DNA of 64,000 bases, from contig NZ_QNRE01000007.1 of the NCBI RefSeq assembly GCF_003315035.1, positions 248,001-312,000 of the forward strand. Reading direction: 5' to 3'. The notes beneath the pieces were generated by a model. That model was given only the letters and a program-made list of their open reading frames with translations, was not told where the DNA came from and did no database searches. Shown here in pieces: positions 1 to 7,681 of the stretch. The translations under genes were made by a program, and so were the position numbers. The stretch's first letter is position 1; every line of letters starts with the position of its first letter. Source of the stretch: Nocardia puris. Its GTDB lineage: Bacteria > Actinomycetota > Actinomycetes > Mycobacteriales > Mycobacteriaceae.

Positions 1-895
1 GTACTCCGCCGACGACATCCGCCGCCTGTTCCGCGTCGAATGCCTGCGCAGCCTCGGACTCTCCTCGAGCGAGGTCGGCCGGGCCCTGGACGAGCCGGGC
101 GCCACACCCGGCGCCCTGGTGGGCGAACTCATCCGGCACACGCGGGCCCGCATCGCCGCGCAGGAGGAACTGCTCAGGAAACTCGAGCGCGTGGAGGCGG
201 CCGCGCCCGCGCAGTGGAGTGACGTGATCGGCGTGGTGACGTTGCTGCGCGCGCTCGAATCCGAATCCGGGGCCCGCCGCCAGCAAGCGGTGCTCGCGCA
301 GCACGGCGGCGCGTCGCTGCCGGTCGAATCACTGGTCGAGGCGGCACTCGCCGAAGACGACCCGAACGTGGCCGGGGCACTGCGGTGGTCGCTGGCGCGG
401 GCCGAGGGGGAGGGGTTGGCGGAACTGGCCGCCGGCCTGGACTCGCCGACGGTCCGGGTCCGCCGCCGCGCCGTCGCCGCCATCGCCGAACTGCGCACCC
501 CGGAGGCTACGGCGTTGCTGCGCAAGGCTTTCGACGATGGTGCGGTGACGGTCCGCGACCGCGCGGCGTTGGCCCTGGGCGTGCGCGGCGTGGTCGACGT
601 GGTGCCCGCTCTGCTCGAAATGGTCACCGACGGAAGGTCCGACGTCGAAGCCGCCGAAACCCTCGGTGCGCTGGCCTGTGGATCGATCCCCGCCGCCGAC
701 CTGGTCCGGACCATGTGGGACAAGCTTCGGAAGACCACCTACGCACCGGCCCGCTCGCGAATCACCCAGGCGCTGGCGGAGATTCCGGGGGCGGAGGCGC
801 GGGAGGTGCTCGTCGCGTTGTCCGGGGATGGGGATCGGACGGTTGCCGCCACGGCGGAGGGGATCCTGCGGACGCGGGACAGCTCAGCGAGCTGA
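1..895 (+). CDS. MerR-family regulator fused to HEAT repeats (5' truncated by window edge)
   Basis: The reading frame is already open at base 2 and ends at TGA 893-895, so the N-terminus lies outside the window. The first visible residues (YSADDIRRLF...LRSLGLSSSEVGRAL) match the second half of a MerR winged-helix domain, followed by a coiled-coil dimerisation helix rich in Arg/Glu/Gln. The rest, about 190 residues, is a run of helical HEAT/PBS-like repeats with the pattern D-x-x-x-x-V-R-x-x-A-x-x-A-L. MerR proteins bind DNA as dimers through the N-terminal domain; HEAT repeats usually mediate protein contacts, so the inducer may be a protein rather than a small ligand (inference). The gene converges on the SDR that follows. 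Confidence 0.8.
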   Translation, partial: YSADDIRRLFRVECLRSLGLSSSEVGRALDEPGATPGALVGELIRHTRARIAAQEELLRKLERVEAAAPAQWSDVIGVVTLLRALESESGARRQQAVLAQHGGASLPVESLVEAALAEDDPNVAGALRWSLARAEGEGLAELAAGLDSPTVRVRRRAVAAIAELRTPEATALLRKAFDDGAVTVRDRAALALGVRGVVDVVPALLEMVTDGRSDVEAAETLGALACGSIPAADLVRTMWDKLRKTTYAPARSRITQALAEIPGAEAREVLVALSGDGDRTVAATAEGILRTRDSSAS

Positions 896-949
896 ACGAA
901 ACGTCCGTAGTGGAAGGTGTTGGGCTCCAGGTGATCGCGGTCGGTGCCC

Positions 950-1744
950 TCAGCGAATACGCCCCAACCCCTCGCTCAACTGTTCGGCATAGGCGATCGC
1001 GTCCCTCCGCTGCGTCAGCCGGGCCATGAGTCCCGGTGCCAGACCAGCGGATTTGGCCGCGATGCGGACCGGCAGGTCGGCGACATCTATTTCCGCGCGG
1101 TCCTTGTCGACGGCCGTGACCACGGCGCGTCCGACGGCGTCGGACGTCGTTCCCTTCGCCCCCGGTGACACGCCCAGCCGCGCGTCGGCCAGCATTCCGG
1201 CGTCCACGACCGACTCGGGAAACACCACCGACGCGCTGACACCGGTGCCGCGCAGATCCTGGCGCAGCGACGCGCAGAACCCGCGCAGCCCGTACTTCGT
1301 CGCCGAGTACACGGGCAGCCGGGCGCTGGGGATCTTGCCCGCGATCGACGCGATATACACGAAATGGCCGCGCCCCCGGCCCACCATTGCCGGTAGCAAT
1401 CGCAGCGTCATCAGCATCGGCACCCGCAGATTCACGTCGAGCGCCCGGTCCAATTCTTCCTGCGTGAAGTCCTCGAGTCTCCCTGTGGCGGGCAGCGCCG
1501 CGTTGGCGACCACGATATCGGCGCCGGCCGATCGGTCCAGGAGTTCGTCGACCTGTCGGCGATCGGCGAGATCGCAGATCACGACTTCGGCCCCGCCCAA
1601 CTGCGCGGCCAGCGGCGCGAGCGCCCCCTCCCGCCGATCGGTGAGGACGAGTTCGGCTCCCCGGCCGTGCAGGGCGCGGGCGATCGCGCCACCGAGTCCA
1701 CCGGAAGCGCCCGTCACCACCGCTTTCGCATCGTTGACCTCCAT
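950..1744 (-). CDS. Short-chain dehydrogenase/reductase (classical SDR)
   Basis: A 264-aa NAD(P)-dependent oxidoreductase of the classical SDR family. Seen in the sequence are the Rossmann glycine motif TGASGGLG near residue 11, the NAA motif, the catalytic Ser in the IASIAGK segment, and the catalytic YSATK (Tyr-x3-Lys). Start ATG 1744 is chosen because GGAG lies 6 nt upstream; an in-frame ATG at 1762 would add six residues. The acidic residue after the second beta strand (LTDRRE) suggests NAD(H) preference, but this is weak. The substrate cannot be read from sequence. It is a single gene on the minus strand with no obvious operon partner. Confidence 0.88.
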   Translation of the reverse strand: MEVNDAKAVVTGASGGLGGAIARALHGRGAELVLTDRREGALAPLAAQLGGAEVVICDLADRRQVDELLDRSAGADIVVANAALPATGRLEDFTQEELDRALDVNLRVPMLMTLRLLPAMVGRGRGHFVYIASIAGKIPSARLPVYSATKYGLRGFCASLRQDLRGTGVSASVVFPESVVDAGMLADARLGVSPGAKGTTSDAVGRAVVTAVDKDRAEIDVADLPVRIAAKSAGLAPGLMARLTQRRDAIAYAEQLSEGLGRIR

Positions 1745-1803
1745 GGCGAGCTCCGCACTCATCGTAGAGCCGGGCCGCGCCCTTCTCGGTCACGCCGCGA
1801 TAG

Positions 1804-2319
1804 GAATCCGCGCGGCTGTCGATTCCCGTCGTTCCCGACCTCGACCGGCCCTTCTTCCACATGAGCGCGGACATGATCGGGGCGATGCGTTCGCCAACTC
1901 GCACGCACGAACTCGATGACACCACCCTCGCCGCAGTCCTTCGGCGAACTCGCGCGGGATTCCATCGAGCGGTCGCCGCGATGGCCTCGGCAGGCAACGA
2001 CGTCATCGTGGATCACGTGCTCAGCGAACCCTGGCGGCTTCGCGACTGCCTCACCGTCATGGCCGGCATCGACGTGGTTTTCGTCGGGGTTCACTGCTCC
2101 CTCGAAGAATTGCAACGTCGTGAACAACAGCGTGGCGATCGCCCGCTCGGTACCGCCGCCGGGCAAATCGGCCAGGTGCACGCACAGGCGATGTACGACC
2201 TCGAGGTCGACACCGGCACCGGCAGCATCGAAGCTTGCTCTGCCCGGATCAAGGCATACGTCGAGGGCGATCCATCTCCCCGCGCATTCGACCGGCTCCG
2301 CGCGGCCGCGAGACATTGA
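1804..2319 (+). pseudogene. Chloramphenicol phosphotransferase-like protein, 5'-truncated
   Basis: The frame opens after a TAG at 1801-1803 and the first ATG is at 1861. The product matches the CPT/zeta-toxin-like kinase family from about residue 35 of a full protein onward: MSADMIGAM corresponds to the segment with the catalytic Asp, followed by DVVFVGVHCSLEELQRRE and GQVHAQAMYDLEVDT, all typical CPT motifs. The N-terminal P-loop (GGxSSxGKS) that binds ATP is absent, and the upstream bases in this frame reach a stop without it. Full family members are about 175-180 aa. I therefore call it a non-functional remnant, although a 152-aa product could still be translated from 1861. Confidence 0.7.
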
Positions 2320-2349
2320 CTCACCGCCGCGAATCTCCTCGCCCCCCGT

Positions 2350-2870
2350 TCAGGAACTTCGAAAATACATCTGCACCAACGGATCCTCGGACGCCGAGAG
2401 TTCCTCCAAGGTTCCGTCGGCGACGATTCGCCCTTGCTCATGATCACCAGGCGGTCGGCGTAGCCGATGGTGGTGAGGAGGGGGATGTCGTGGGTGAGGG
2501 TGAGGACGGCGGCGCCGGAGTCGGCGTATTCGCGGAGGGATTTCCATACGCCGTAGGCGGTGCCCTGGTCCAGGGAGGCGGTCGGGCTGTCGGCGACGAG
2601 GATGGTGGGGGCGGCGGCGCGGGCGGCGCGTTGGATCTGGCCCGCGGAGTTGTGCCGCGGCAGCAGGTTCCGCGCCTCGGCGGGGTAAAAGGCTGCGGCG
2701 CAAGCTTGTTCGACGGTCCATGATCCGTGTCGGCGTTCTATGTCGCGCAATTGCGCGCCGACCGTTCGGTCCCGCGTGAACGCATCGATGCCGTCTGGGG
2801 GACGTCGCCGACGGGTGCCGTCGAGCAGGACTTCGCCGGTCGTTTCAGCGGATTCGGGCAGGCGAATTAC
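2350..2870 (-). pseudogene. ABC-transporter ATPase remnant, N-terminus lost and frameshifted
   Basis: Reading the minus strand, a recognisable ATPase begins abruptly at about 2870 with RLPESAETTGEVLLDG, which normally follows Walker A by some 20 residues. It continues through a signature-like NSAGQIQRAARA, a Walker B segment ILVADSPTASLD and the H-loop LTLTHD. Around 2445 the frame shifts by one base; the other frame then carries the expected end (GRIVADGTLEELSASEDP...) to the stop at 2350. Walker A is missing and the upstream end abuts the sigma-factor stop at 2867, so a deletion removed the 5' half. The family resembles peptide/nickel-type ATPases. It cannot be functional. Confidence 0.75.
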
Positions 2871-4093
2871 CCCGACTCGTCGCGCCGCCGTCGCAGGTAG
2901 GCGATCTCGGCGGAATTCCCCGCCAACTCGATGGCCCGGTCGTAGGCCGCGCGCGATTCCCCGCCGCGACCCACGCGGCGCAGCAGATCCGCGCGGGTCG
3001 CGTGGTAAGCGTGATACGCGCTGAGCGGTTCCGCGAGGCGGTCGAGGGCGGCCAAACCCACCTCCGGCCCGTCTAGTTCGGAGACCGCGATGGCGCGGTT
3101 GAGGGCGATGAGGGGCGACGGGTCGAGGTGGGTGAGTTGGTCGTAGAGGGCGACGATCTGCGACCAGTCGGTGTCGCGCATCGCGCGGGCGGAGGTGTGG
3201 ACGGCGTTGACGGCGGCGAGGATCTGGTAGCGGCCCGGCGCGACGCCCGAAGCCAGCCGCTCGCGCACCAGCCGATGTCCCTCCGCGATCAGTTCCGGAT
3301 CCCACGCCGCGCGGTCCTGTTCGTGGATCGGCACCAGTTCGCCGTTCGCCGACACCCGGGCGGTACGGCGAGCGTCGGTGAGCAGCATCAGCGCGAGCAG
3401 CCCGGCCACCTCGCCGTCGTCGGGCAGCAGGGTGCGGACGAGGCGGGTGAGCCGGATCGCCTCGGCGGTCAGGTCGTGGCGGACCGGATCGGTCCCGGGG
3501 CCGGTCGCCAGATACCCCTCGTTGAAGACCAGATACAGCACGGCCAGCACCCCCGAGACCCGCGCGGGCAGATCCTCGGCCGACGGCACCCGATACGGGA
3601 TGCGCGCGGCCGCTATCTTGTCCTTCGCGCGGGTGATCCGCCGCGCCATCGCGCTCTCCCGCACCAGGAACGCGCGGGCGATCTCGGGCACGGTCAACCC
3701 ACCGACCATGCGCAGCGTCAGCGCCACGCGTGCCTCCGGCGCGAGTGCGGGATGACAGCACGTGAAGATCAGCCGGAGCCGGTCGTCGTCGATGGCGCCG
3801 GGCGATGCGGGCGGGTCGTCGTCGGACACGATCCGGGCCTCCCGGTGTTTGTCGTCGCGCTTGTGCTCGCGCCGGATCCGATCGAGGGCCTTGCGGGTGG
3901 CGGTGGTGGTGAGCCAGGCGCCGGGATTGGGCGGCACGCCGTCGGACGGCCAGCGTTCGACGGCGGTCGCGAACGCCTCGGCCGCCGCCTCCTCGGCGAT
4001 GTCGAGATCCCCGAAACGCTTGGTGAGCGCGGCCACCACCCGGGCCCACTCGGCGTGGTGCGCCCGGGTGATCGCCTCCCGCGCGTCGGTCAC
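2867..4093 (-). CDS. ECF42-group RNA polymerase sigma factor
   Basis: A 408-aa sigma factor. The N-terminal region holds sigma-2 (RFGDLDIAEEAAAEAFATAVERWP, with the PNPGAWLTTTATRKALDRIRR helix), the linker FTCCHPALAPEARVALTLR, and sigma-4 (GGLTVPEIARAFLVRESAMARRI). The C-terminal half, about 200 residues, is an alpha-helical SnoaL-free, TPR-like extension ending in the repeats ALDRLAEPLSAYHAYHATRADLLRRVGR. This long helical tail and the adjacent DGPF/YCII gene define group ECF42, which has no anti-sigma factor. Its start overlaps the stop of the YCII gene by 4 nt (ATGA), so the two are translationally coupled. A paralogous cassette lies at 21.9-23.4 kb. Confidence 0.92.
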   Translation of the reverse strand: MTDAREAITRAHHAEWARVVAALTKRFGDLDIAEEAAAEAFATAVERWPSDGVPPNPGAWLTTTATRKALDRIRREHKRDDKHREARIVSDDDPPASPGAIDDDRLRLIFTCCHPALAPEARVALTLRMVGGLTVPEIARAFLVRESAMARRITRAKDKIAAARIPYRVPSAEDLPARVSGVLAVLYLVFNEGYLATGPGTDPVRHDLTAEAIRLTRLVRTLLPDDGEVAGLLALMLLTDARRTARVSANGELVPIHEQDRAAWDPELIAEGHRLVRERLASGVAPGRYQILAAVNAVHTSARAMRDTDWSQIVALYDQLTHLDPSPLIALNRAIAVSELDGPEVGLAALDRLAEPLSAYHAYHATRADLLRRVGRGGESRAAYDRAIELAGNSAEIAYLRRRRDESG

Positions 4094-4431
4094 TCCGGGT
4101 CGCTCAGGAACGGCCGGACCTCCACCGGCCGCCGGCAGACCTTCGATCCTTCGGCGGCGAGGGCGAGCGCGGCGTCGAGATCGGGCGCCTCGAGGATCCA
4201 GAAACCCGCCATGTATTCCTTCGACTCCACGAACGGGCCGTCGGTGAACAGCGGCGTGCCGTCCCGGTTGTCCACGACGGTGGCCGTGGCGGGCGCGGCG
4301 AGACCGCCCGCGAAGACCCAGTTGCCCTGCGCCCGGAGCCGGTCGTTGTAGGCGCGGATGTCGGTCATCTCGTCGGGGGTAGCGGAGCCGGTCTTGTCGT
4401 CGATCACGGAAACCAGATATTGCATGTCCAC
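4090..4431 (-). CDS. YCII-related (DGPF-domain) protein
   Basis: A 113-aa single-domain protein with a ferredoxin-like YCII fold. The hallmark TDGPF motif is present (LFTDGPFVESKE), together with the GGL and AGFWILEAPDLDAALALA segments. DGPF proteins are the constant neighbours of ECF42 sigma factors and are thought to be part of the same regulatory response; their biochemical role is not settled. The stop overlaps the sigma-factor start by 4 nt. The paralogue at 23093-23434 has the same length and motif. Confidence 0.9.
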   Translation of the reverse strand: MDMQYLVSVIDDKTGSATPDEMTDIRAYNDRLRAQGNWVFAGGLAAPATATVVDNRDGTPLFTDGPFVESKEYMAGFWILEAPDLDAALALAAEGSKVCRRPVEVRPFLSDPE

Positions 4432-4497
4432 TCCTGTGGTCGGGGCCTCCGGCAGAACACCGCCGGACGGCGACGGTCTCGAGTCTTCCAGCGCCCC

Positions 4498-5130
4498 TCA
4501 GGACACGCGGTTCGTTTCGTCGGTGAGGGTGGCGTACCGGGGGCGGCCGTGCGGCCGGTAGGTCTGGAGCGTGATACCGCGGGCGAAGGTCCCGGATTCG
4601 ACCAGGTCGAGCGCCACGTCCGGCCCGTCGGCGGGGAACAGCCGCGTGCCCTGCCCGACGATCACGGGGTAGGTGAGCAGGGTGATCTCGTCCACGAGGT
4701 CGTTGGCCAGCAGCCAGCGGATCGTCGCACCGCCGCCGTGCACCTGGATCTCACCGTCCCGCTCGGCCTTCAGCGCGCGGACCGCCTCCGCGACGTCGCC
4801 GGAGAGGACGGTCGTGTGCGCCCACCGCGGATCGGTGAGGGTGGTCGACACGACGTACTTCGGGCGGCTGTTCAAGGGGCCCGCGATCGGGTTGTCGCCG
4901 GGATCCGGCAGCACGCCCCAGGAGTCGGCGAAGATCTCGTAGGTCCGGCGGCCGAACAGGAACGCGTCGGCGCGCTGGTAGATCGCGCCGAGGCGCGCCT
5001 CGGCGTCGCCGTCGAACAGCGGCAGCGCCCAGCCGCCGCGCGTGAACCCGCCCCTGGTGTCCTCGTCGGAGCGGCCGAGTCCCTGCATCACGCCGTCGAG
5101 GGAGATGTTCGTGACGGTGGTCAGTTTCAT
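4498..5130 (-). CDS. Dihydrofolate reductase-family (RibD C-terminal domain) protein
   Basis: A 210-aa protein with the RibD-C/DHFR-like fold: start MKLTTVTNISLDGVMQGLG, the GRRTYEIFADSW helix typical of the family, the Gly-rich GEIQVHGGGATIRWLLANDLVDE nucleotide-binding segment (partly quoted) and LLTYPVIVGQGTRLF near the C-terminus. Members are small NADPH-binding reductases; the substrate is unknown. Only 66 nt separate it from the DGPF gene downstream, and it is preceded by a promoter-like element (5201-5226) that matches the one of the second ECF42 cassette, so reductase, DGPF and sigma gene may form one self-activated operon. Confidence 0.87.
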   Translation of the reverse strand: MKLTTVTNISLDGVMQGLGRSDEDTRGGFTRGGWALPLFDGDAEARLGAIYQRADAFLFGRRTYEIFADSWGVLPDPGDNPIAGPLNSRPKYVVSTTLTDPRWAHTTVLSGDVAEAVRALKAERDGEIQVHGGGATIRWLLANDLVDEITLLTYPVIVGQGTRLFPADGPDVALDLVESGTFARGITLQTYRPHGRPRYATLTDETNRVS

Positions 5131-5200
5131 GATCGTGCGTCCTCACCGGGCCGTGGGCCCTTCGGTGGCGGCCCTGCGTGGGCGGCCTCTCACCGACTCC

Positions 5201-5226
5201 ACGAACGGGACCGCCCCGATCGGACA
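5201..5226 (-). promoter_or_regulatory. Candidate ECF42 promoter
   Basis: Read on the minus strand, TGTC (5226-5223) and CGTTCGT (5207-5201) are separated by exactly 15 nt, about 70 nt upstream of the reductase start. The same two boxes with the same 15-nt spacing precede the second ECF42 cassette. ECF42 promoters are recalled to have a TGTCGA-type -35 and a C/G-rich -10, which fits. The -35 here reads TGTCCGA, and TGTCGA at the second cassette. Confidence 0.55.
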
Positions 5227-5303
5227 CCGGCGGACGAACTTTCTCGAGATTTTTTCCGAGTCGAGCCCTGCGCGCCGCAGCCGCGACCCTGTCGCGGCTG
5301 GCG

Positions 5304-5711
5304 TCAGTCCCCGAGGACGGCGAGGGCGTCGATCTCGACCAGCATCTCCTCGCGCGGCAACCCGGTGAACACCGTGGTGCGGCTGGGCAGCACGCCGCCG
5401 GGCGAGTGCGCCGTGACGAACTCCCCGTACGCCTCGTTCATGGTGGCGAAATCGTCGCGGGTGGTGAGGTAGACGCGCAGCATCACCACGTCGTCGAACG
5501 TCGCGCCGCCCGCCTCGACGATCGCCTTCACGTTCTCCAGCGTGCGGCGGGTCTGGGCCGCCACGTCGCCGGGGTACAGGTACTCGTTGGTGGCGGGGTC
5601 GACCGGGCCCTGACCCGACACCTGCAGAATCGGGCCCTTGCGCACGCCTTGGGAGAACGTGTGGGCGGGCGCGGGCGCGCCGGTGGTGCGGATCGCGGTC
5701 TTCTCGCTCAT
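5304..5711 (-). CDS. RidA-family enamine/imine deaminase
   Basis: A 135-aa RidA/YjgF/UK114 protein. It contains the FSQGVRKGPILQVSGQGP entry strand and the conserved SRTTVFTGLPREEMLVEIDA end, with the Arg that binds the substrate carboxylate in RidA. RidA enzymes hydrolyse reactive enamines/imines released by PLP-dependent dehydratases. ATG 5711 is chosen, with GAAAGG about 8 nt upstream, over an in-frame TTG at 5717; the stop of the IclR gene is 2 nt upstream, so kinase, iclR and ridA are one operon. The PLP deaminase encoded divergently at 7682 is its likely source of substrate. Confidence 0.9.
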   Translation of the reverse strand: MSEKTAIRTTGAPAPAHTFSQGVRKGPILQVSGQGPVDPATNEYLYPGDVAAQTRRTLENVKAIVEAGGATFDDVVMLRVYLTTRDDFATMNEAYGEFVTAHSPGGVLPSRTTVFTGLPREEMLVEIDALAVLGD

Positions 5712-5713
5712 CG

Positions 5714-6478
5714 TCAACCTTTCGTTGCGGATCGGCCGGGGTGCCAGCCGAGCTCGGCGGAAACGGCCTCGGCCGCCGCGCGCACGCGCGGCAGTTCGGC
5801 CAGCACCTGCTCGTGGTCGAGCAGTAGATCGGGGACCGACATCGACAGCGCGGCCACCACGGCTCCGGTGCCGTCGCGCACCGGCACGCCCACGCAGTTC
5901 ACGAAGCTCTCATGCTCCTCGTGATCCTCCGCATACCCTTGCGCCGCAACCTTTTCCAACTCCTCGAGGTAGCGCTCCGGAGTGGTGATGGTGCGGTCGG
6001 TGAACGGGTGGTAGTCGAGGCGTTCGGCGACGGCACGCCATTCGGCGCGCGGCAGCCCGCTCACCAGTACCTTGCCGACGGCCGTGCAGTGCAGCGGCGC
6101 GGGCCGCCCCACCCGCGAGTACATGCGCACGCTCTGGGTGGCGTCGATCTTGTCGATGTAGAGGGCCTCGCCGGATTCGTAGACCGCCAGGTGCACGGTC
6201 TGCCCGGTGGCGGCGTTGAGAGCGCTCAGGTGCGGGCGCGCCAGGGTGCGCACGTCCCGCTGCTCGAGCGCGTGGTTGGCCAGTTCGAACAGCCGCGAAC
6301 CCAGCACGTACCGGTGGTGGCTGTCGTGGGTGACGAAGCGCTGCGCCTCCATCGTCTGCAACAGCCGCAGCACCGTCGACTTGTGCACGCCGAGATGGGC
6401 CGCCAGCTGGTCCAAGGAGTGCGAATCCTCGCCCAGCAGAACGAGAATCGTGAGGGCGCGCGACAAACTCTGACTCAT
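5714..6478 (-). CDS. IclR-family transcriptional regulator
   Basis: A 254-aa IclR protein: N-terminal winged helix (SLSRALTILVLLGEDSHSL...LAAHLGVHKSTVLRLLQTME) and a C-terminal ligand-binding GAF-like domain (GQTVHLAVYESGEALYIDKI, LHCTAVGKVLVSGLP, GYAEDHEEHESFVNCVGVPV). IclR regulators usually repress sugar-acid or aromatic catabolism and respond to a pathway metabolite. Its ATG overlaps the kinase stop (ATGA), and the intergenic palindromes at 7583-7608 between the two divergent operons are the probable target. It most likely controls the whole 5.3-13 kb locus. Confidence 0.92.
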   Translation of the reverse strand: MSQSLSRALTILVLLGEDSHSLDQLAAHLGVHKSTVLRLLQTMEAQRFVTHDSHHRYVLGSRLFELANHALEQRDVRTLARPHLSALNAATGQTVHLAVYESGEALYIDKIDATQSVRMYSRVGRPAPLHCTAVGKVLVSGLPRAEWRAVAERLDYHPFTDRTITTPERYLEELEKVAAQGYAEDHEEHESFVNCVGVPVRDGTGAVVAALSMSVPDLLLDHEQVLAELPRVRAAAEAVSAELGWHPGRSATKG

Positions 6479-7515
6479 GACGGTCCATTCTCGGCCATGA
6501 CCACCGACGGGTATTCCGTTCGGGCCCAATCGGACTCGTCCAGTTCCGCCGCGAGGGCGAGCACCGGGGGCGGCGGCAGCTCCGCGATATCGCCCGTGCC
6601 GGTGAGCGCGGCCGCCGCGCACAGGTGCCCGAAACGCAGGCGCCGCACCAGCGGAGCGCCGTGCAGCAGCGCCGCGAGATAGCCGCCGGCGAAGGCGTCG
6701 CCCGCGCCGATGCGCTCGGTCACGGTGAGGCGCAGCGCGGGAACCTCGACGCGTTCGCCGCCGTCGAAGCCGGTGACGGAGTTGCCGTCGTTCTTCACGA
6801 TCAACTGCCGGGGCTCCGGGAACAGGGCGCGCAATGCGTCGGGGTCGCCGACGCCGAACACCTCCTGCGCCTCGTCGGCCCCGAGGAACACCACATCGCC
6901 GCCGCGGACCAGCCGCGCGAGCACGTCGGCCGCCGGACGCGAACTCCACAGGGCGGGACGGTAATTCAGATCGAAGCTGATCAAGCGGTCCGCTCGCGAC
7001 AACCGAGTCAGCGCCTCGGTGAGCGCGGTGGCCGACTCCGACAGGGCAGCCGTGATTCCCGTGTAGTGCACGAGCGCGGCGCTGTCCAGCAAGCCCCGTG
7101 CGCCGGGAGTCTCGAGGTCGGCGGCGGAGAGGGCGCTGGCGGCGGAACCGTTGCGGTAGTACAGCATTCGGCTCGTGCCCGCCGCCAGGTCGGTGGGGGA
7201 GCCGGACCCGGCGCCGCGTTCCTTGACGTAGAGCCCGGTGGGGCGCGACGGGTCGACGACCACGGCCGACACGTCCACGCCGCGCGCGCCGAGCTGCGCG
7301 GTGAGGTAGCGGCCGAACCCGTCGTCGCCGACCCGCGACAGCCACGCCGCGTCCACGCCCAGCCGGGCGAGCACCGCGGCGACGTTCGCCTCCGCGCCGC
7401 CCGCCGTCCGGTCGAAGACGGGCGAGTCCTCGAGGGGGCCGGGACGCGCGACGAGCACGGCCAGCCCCTCGCCGACGGTGACGGCGCGCGGACGGTTCGT
7501 CGTGGGACGCGTCAC
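6475..7515 (-). CDS. PfkB-family sugar kinase, probable 2-keto-3-deoxygluconate kinase
   Basis: A 346-aa ribokinase/PfkB-type kinase. GTG 7515 is chosen because AAGGGAG sits about 7 nt upstream. Visible motifs are the N-terminal substrate-side GG-AEANVAAVLARLG motif (TAGGAEANVAAVLARLG) and the C-terminal PfkB signature RIGAGDAFAGGYLAALLHG, with the catalytic Asp in GAGD. KDG kinases of this family phosphorylate 2-keto-3-deoxy-D-gluconate to KDPG. That assignment comes from context: a KDPG aldolase and a GntP permease lie in the divergent operon. It is first in an operon with iclR and ridA. Confidence 0.85.
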   Translation of the reverse strand: MTRPTTNRPRAVTVGEGLAVLVARPGPLEDSPVFDRTAGGAEANVAAVLARLGVDAAWLSRVGDDGFGRYLTAQLGARGVDVSAVVVDPSRPTGLYVKERGAGSGSPTDLAAGTSRMLYYRNGSAASALSAADLETPGARGLLDSAALVHYTGITAALSESATALTEALTRLSRADRLISFDLNYRPALWSSRPAADVLARLVRGGDVVFLGADEAQEVFGVGDPDALRALFPEPRQLIVKNDGNSVTGFDGGERVEVPALRLTVTERIGAGDAFAGGYLAALLHGAPLVRRLRFGHLCAAAALTGTGDIAELPPPPVLALAAELDESDWARTEYPSVVMAENGPS

Positions 7516-7582
7516 AGCGAACTCCCTTCGGCTCTTGCGGCACAGCTCACGTCTGTGCACAATAACCAGACCGAACACAATA

Positions 7583-7608
7583 CGCAACATGCGTTGCAAA
7601 ATGTGCAA
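7583..7608. promoter_or_regulatory. Candidate IclR operator in the divergent promoter region
   Basis: Two adjoining dyads lie between the kinase and deaminase starts: GCAAC-ATGC-GTTGC (7584-7597) and TTGCA-AAATG-TGCAA (7594-7608). They sit in the least GC-rich part of the 166-nt intergenic region, where both operons must have promoters. IclR proteins bind short TTGCA/TGAAA-type palindromes, which fits the regulator encoded next door; binding itself is inferred. Confidence 0.5.
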
Positions 7609-7681
7609 TGCATGACTGATGTGAAGAGAGCACTAGCCGATAGGGGTCGCGATGAGGCGGCTCCGCACCGGAAGGAATGCC

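Noticed and set aside
2091..4049. Long minus-strand frame over the sigma factor and ABC remnant
   Set aside because: Only its last 180 codons look protein-like, and those are the ABC remnant; the rest is a shifted frame of the sigma gene.
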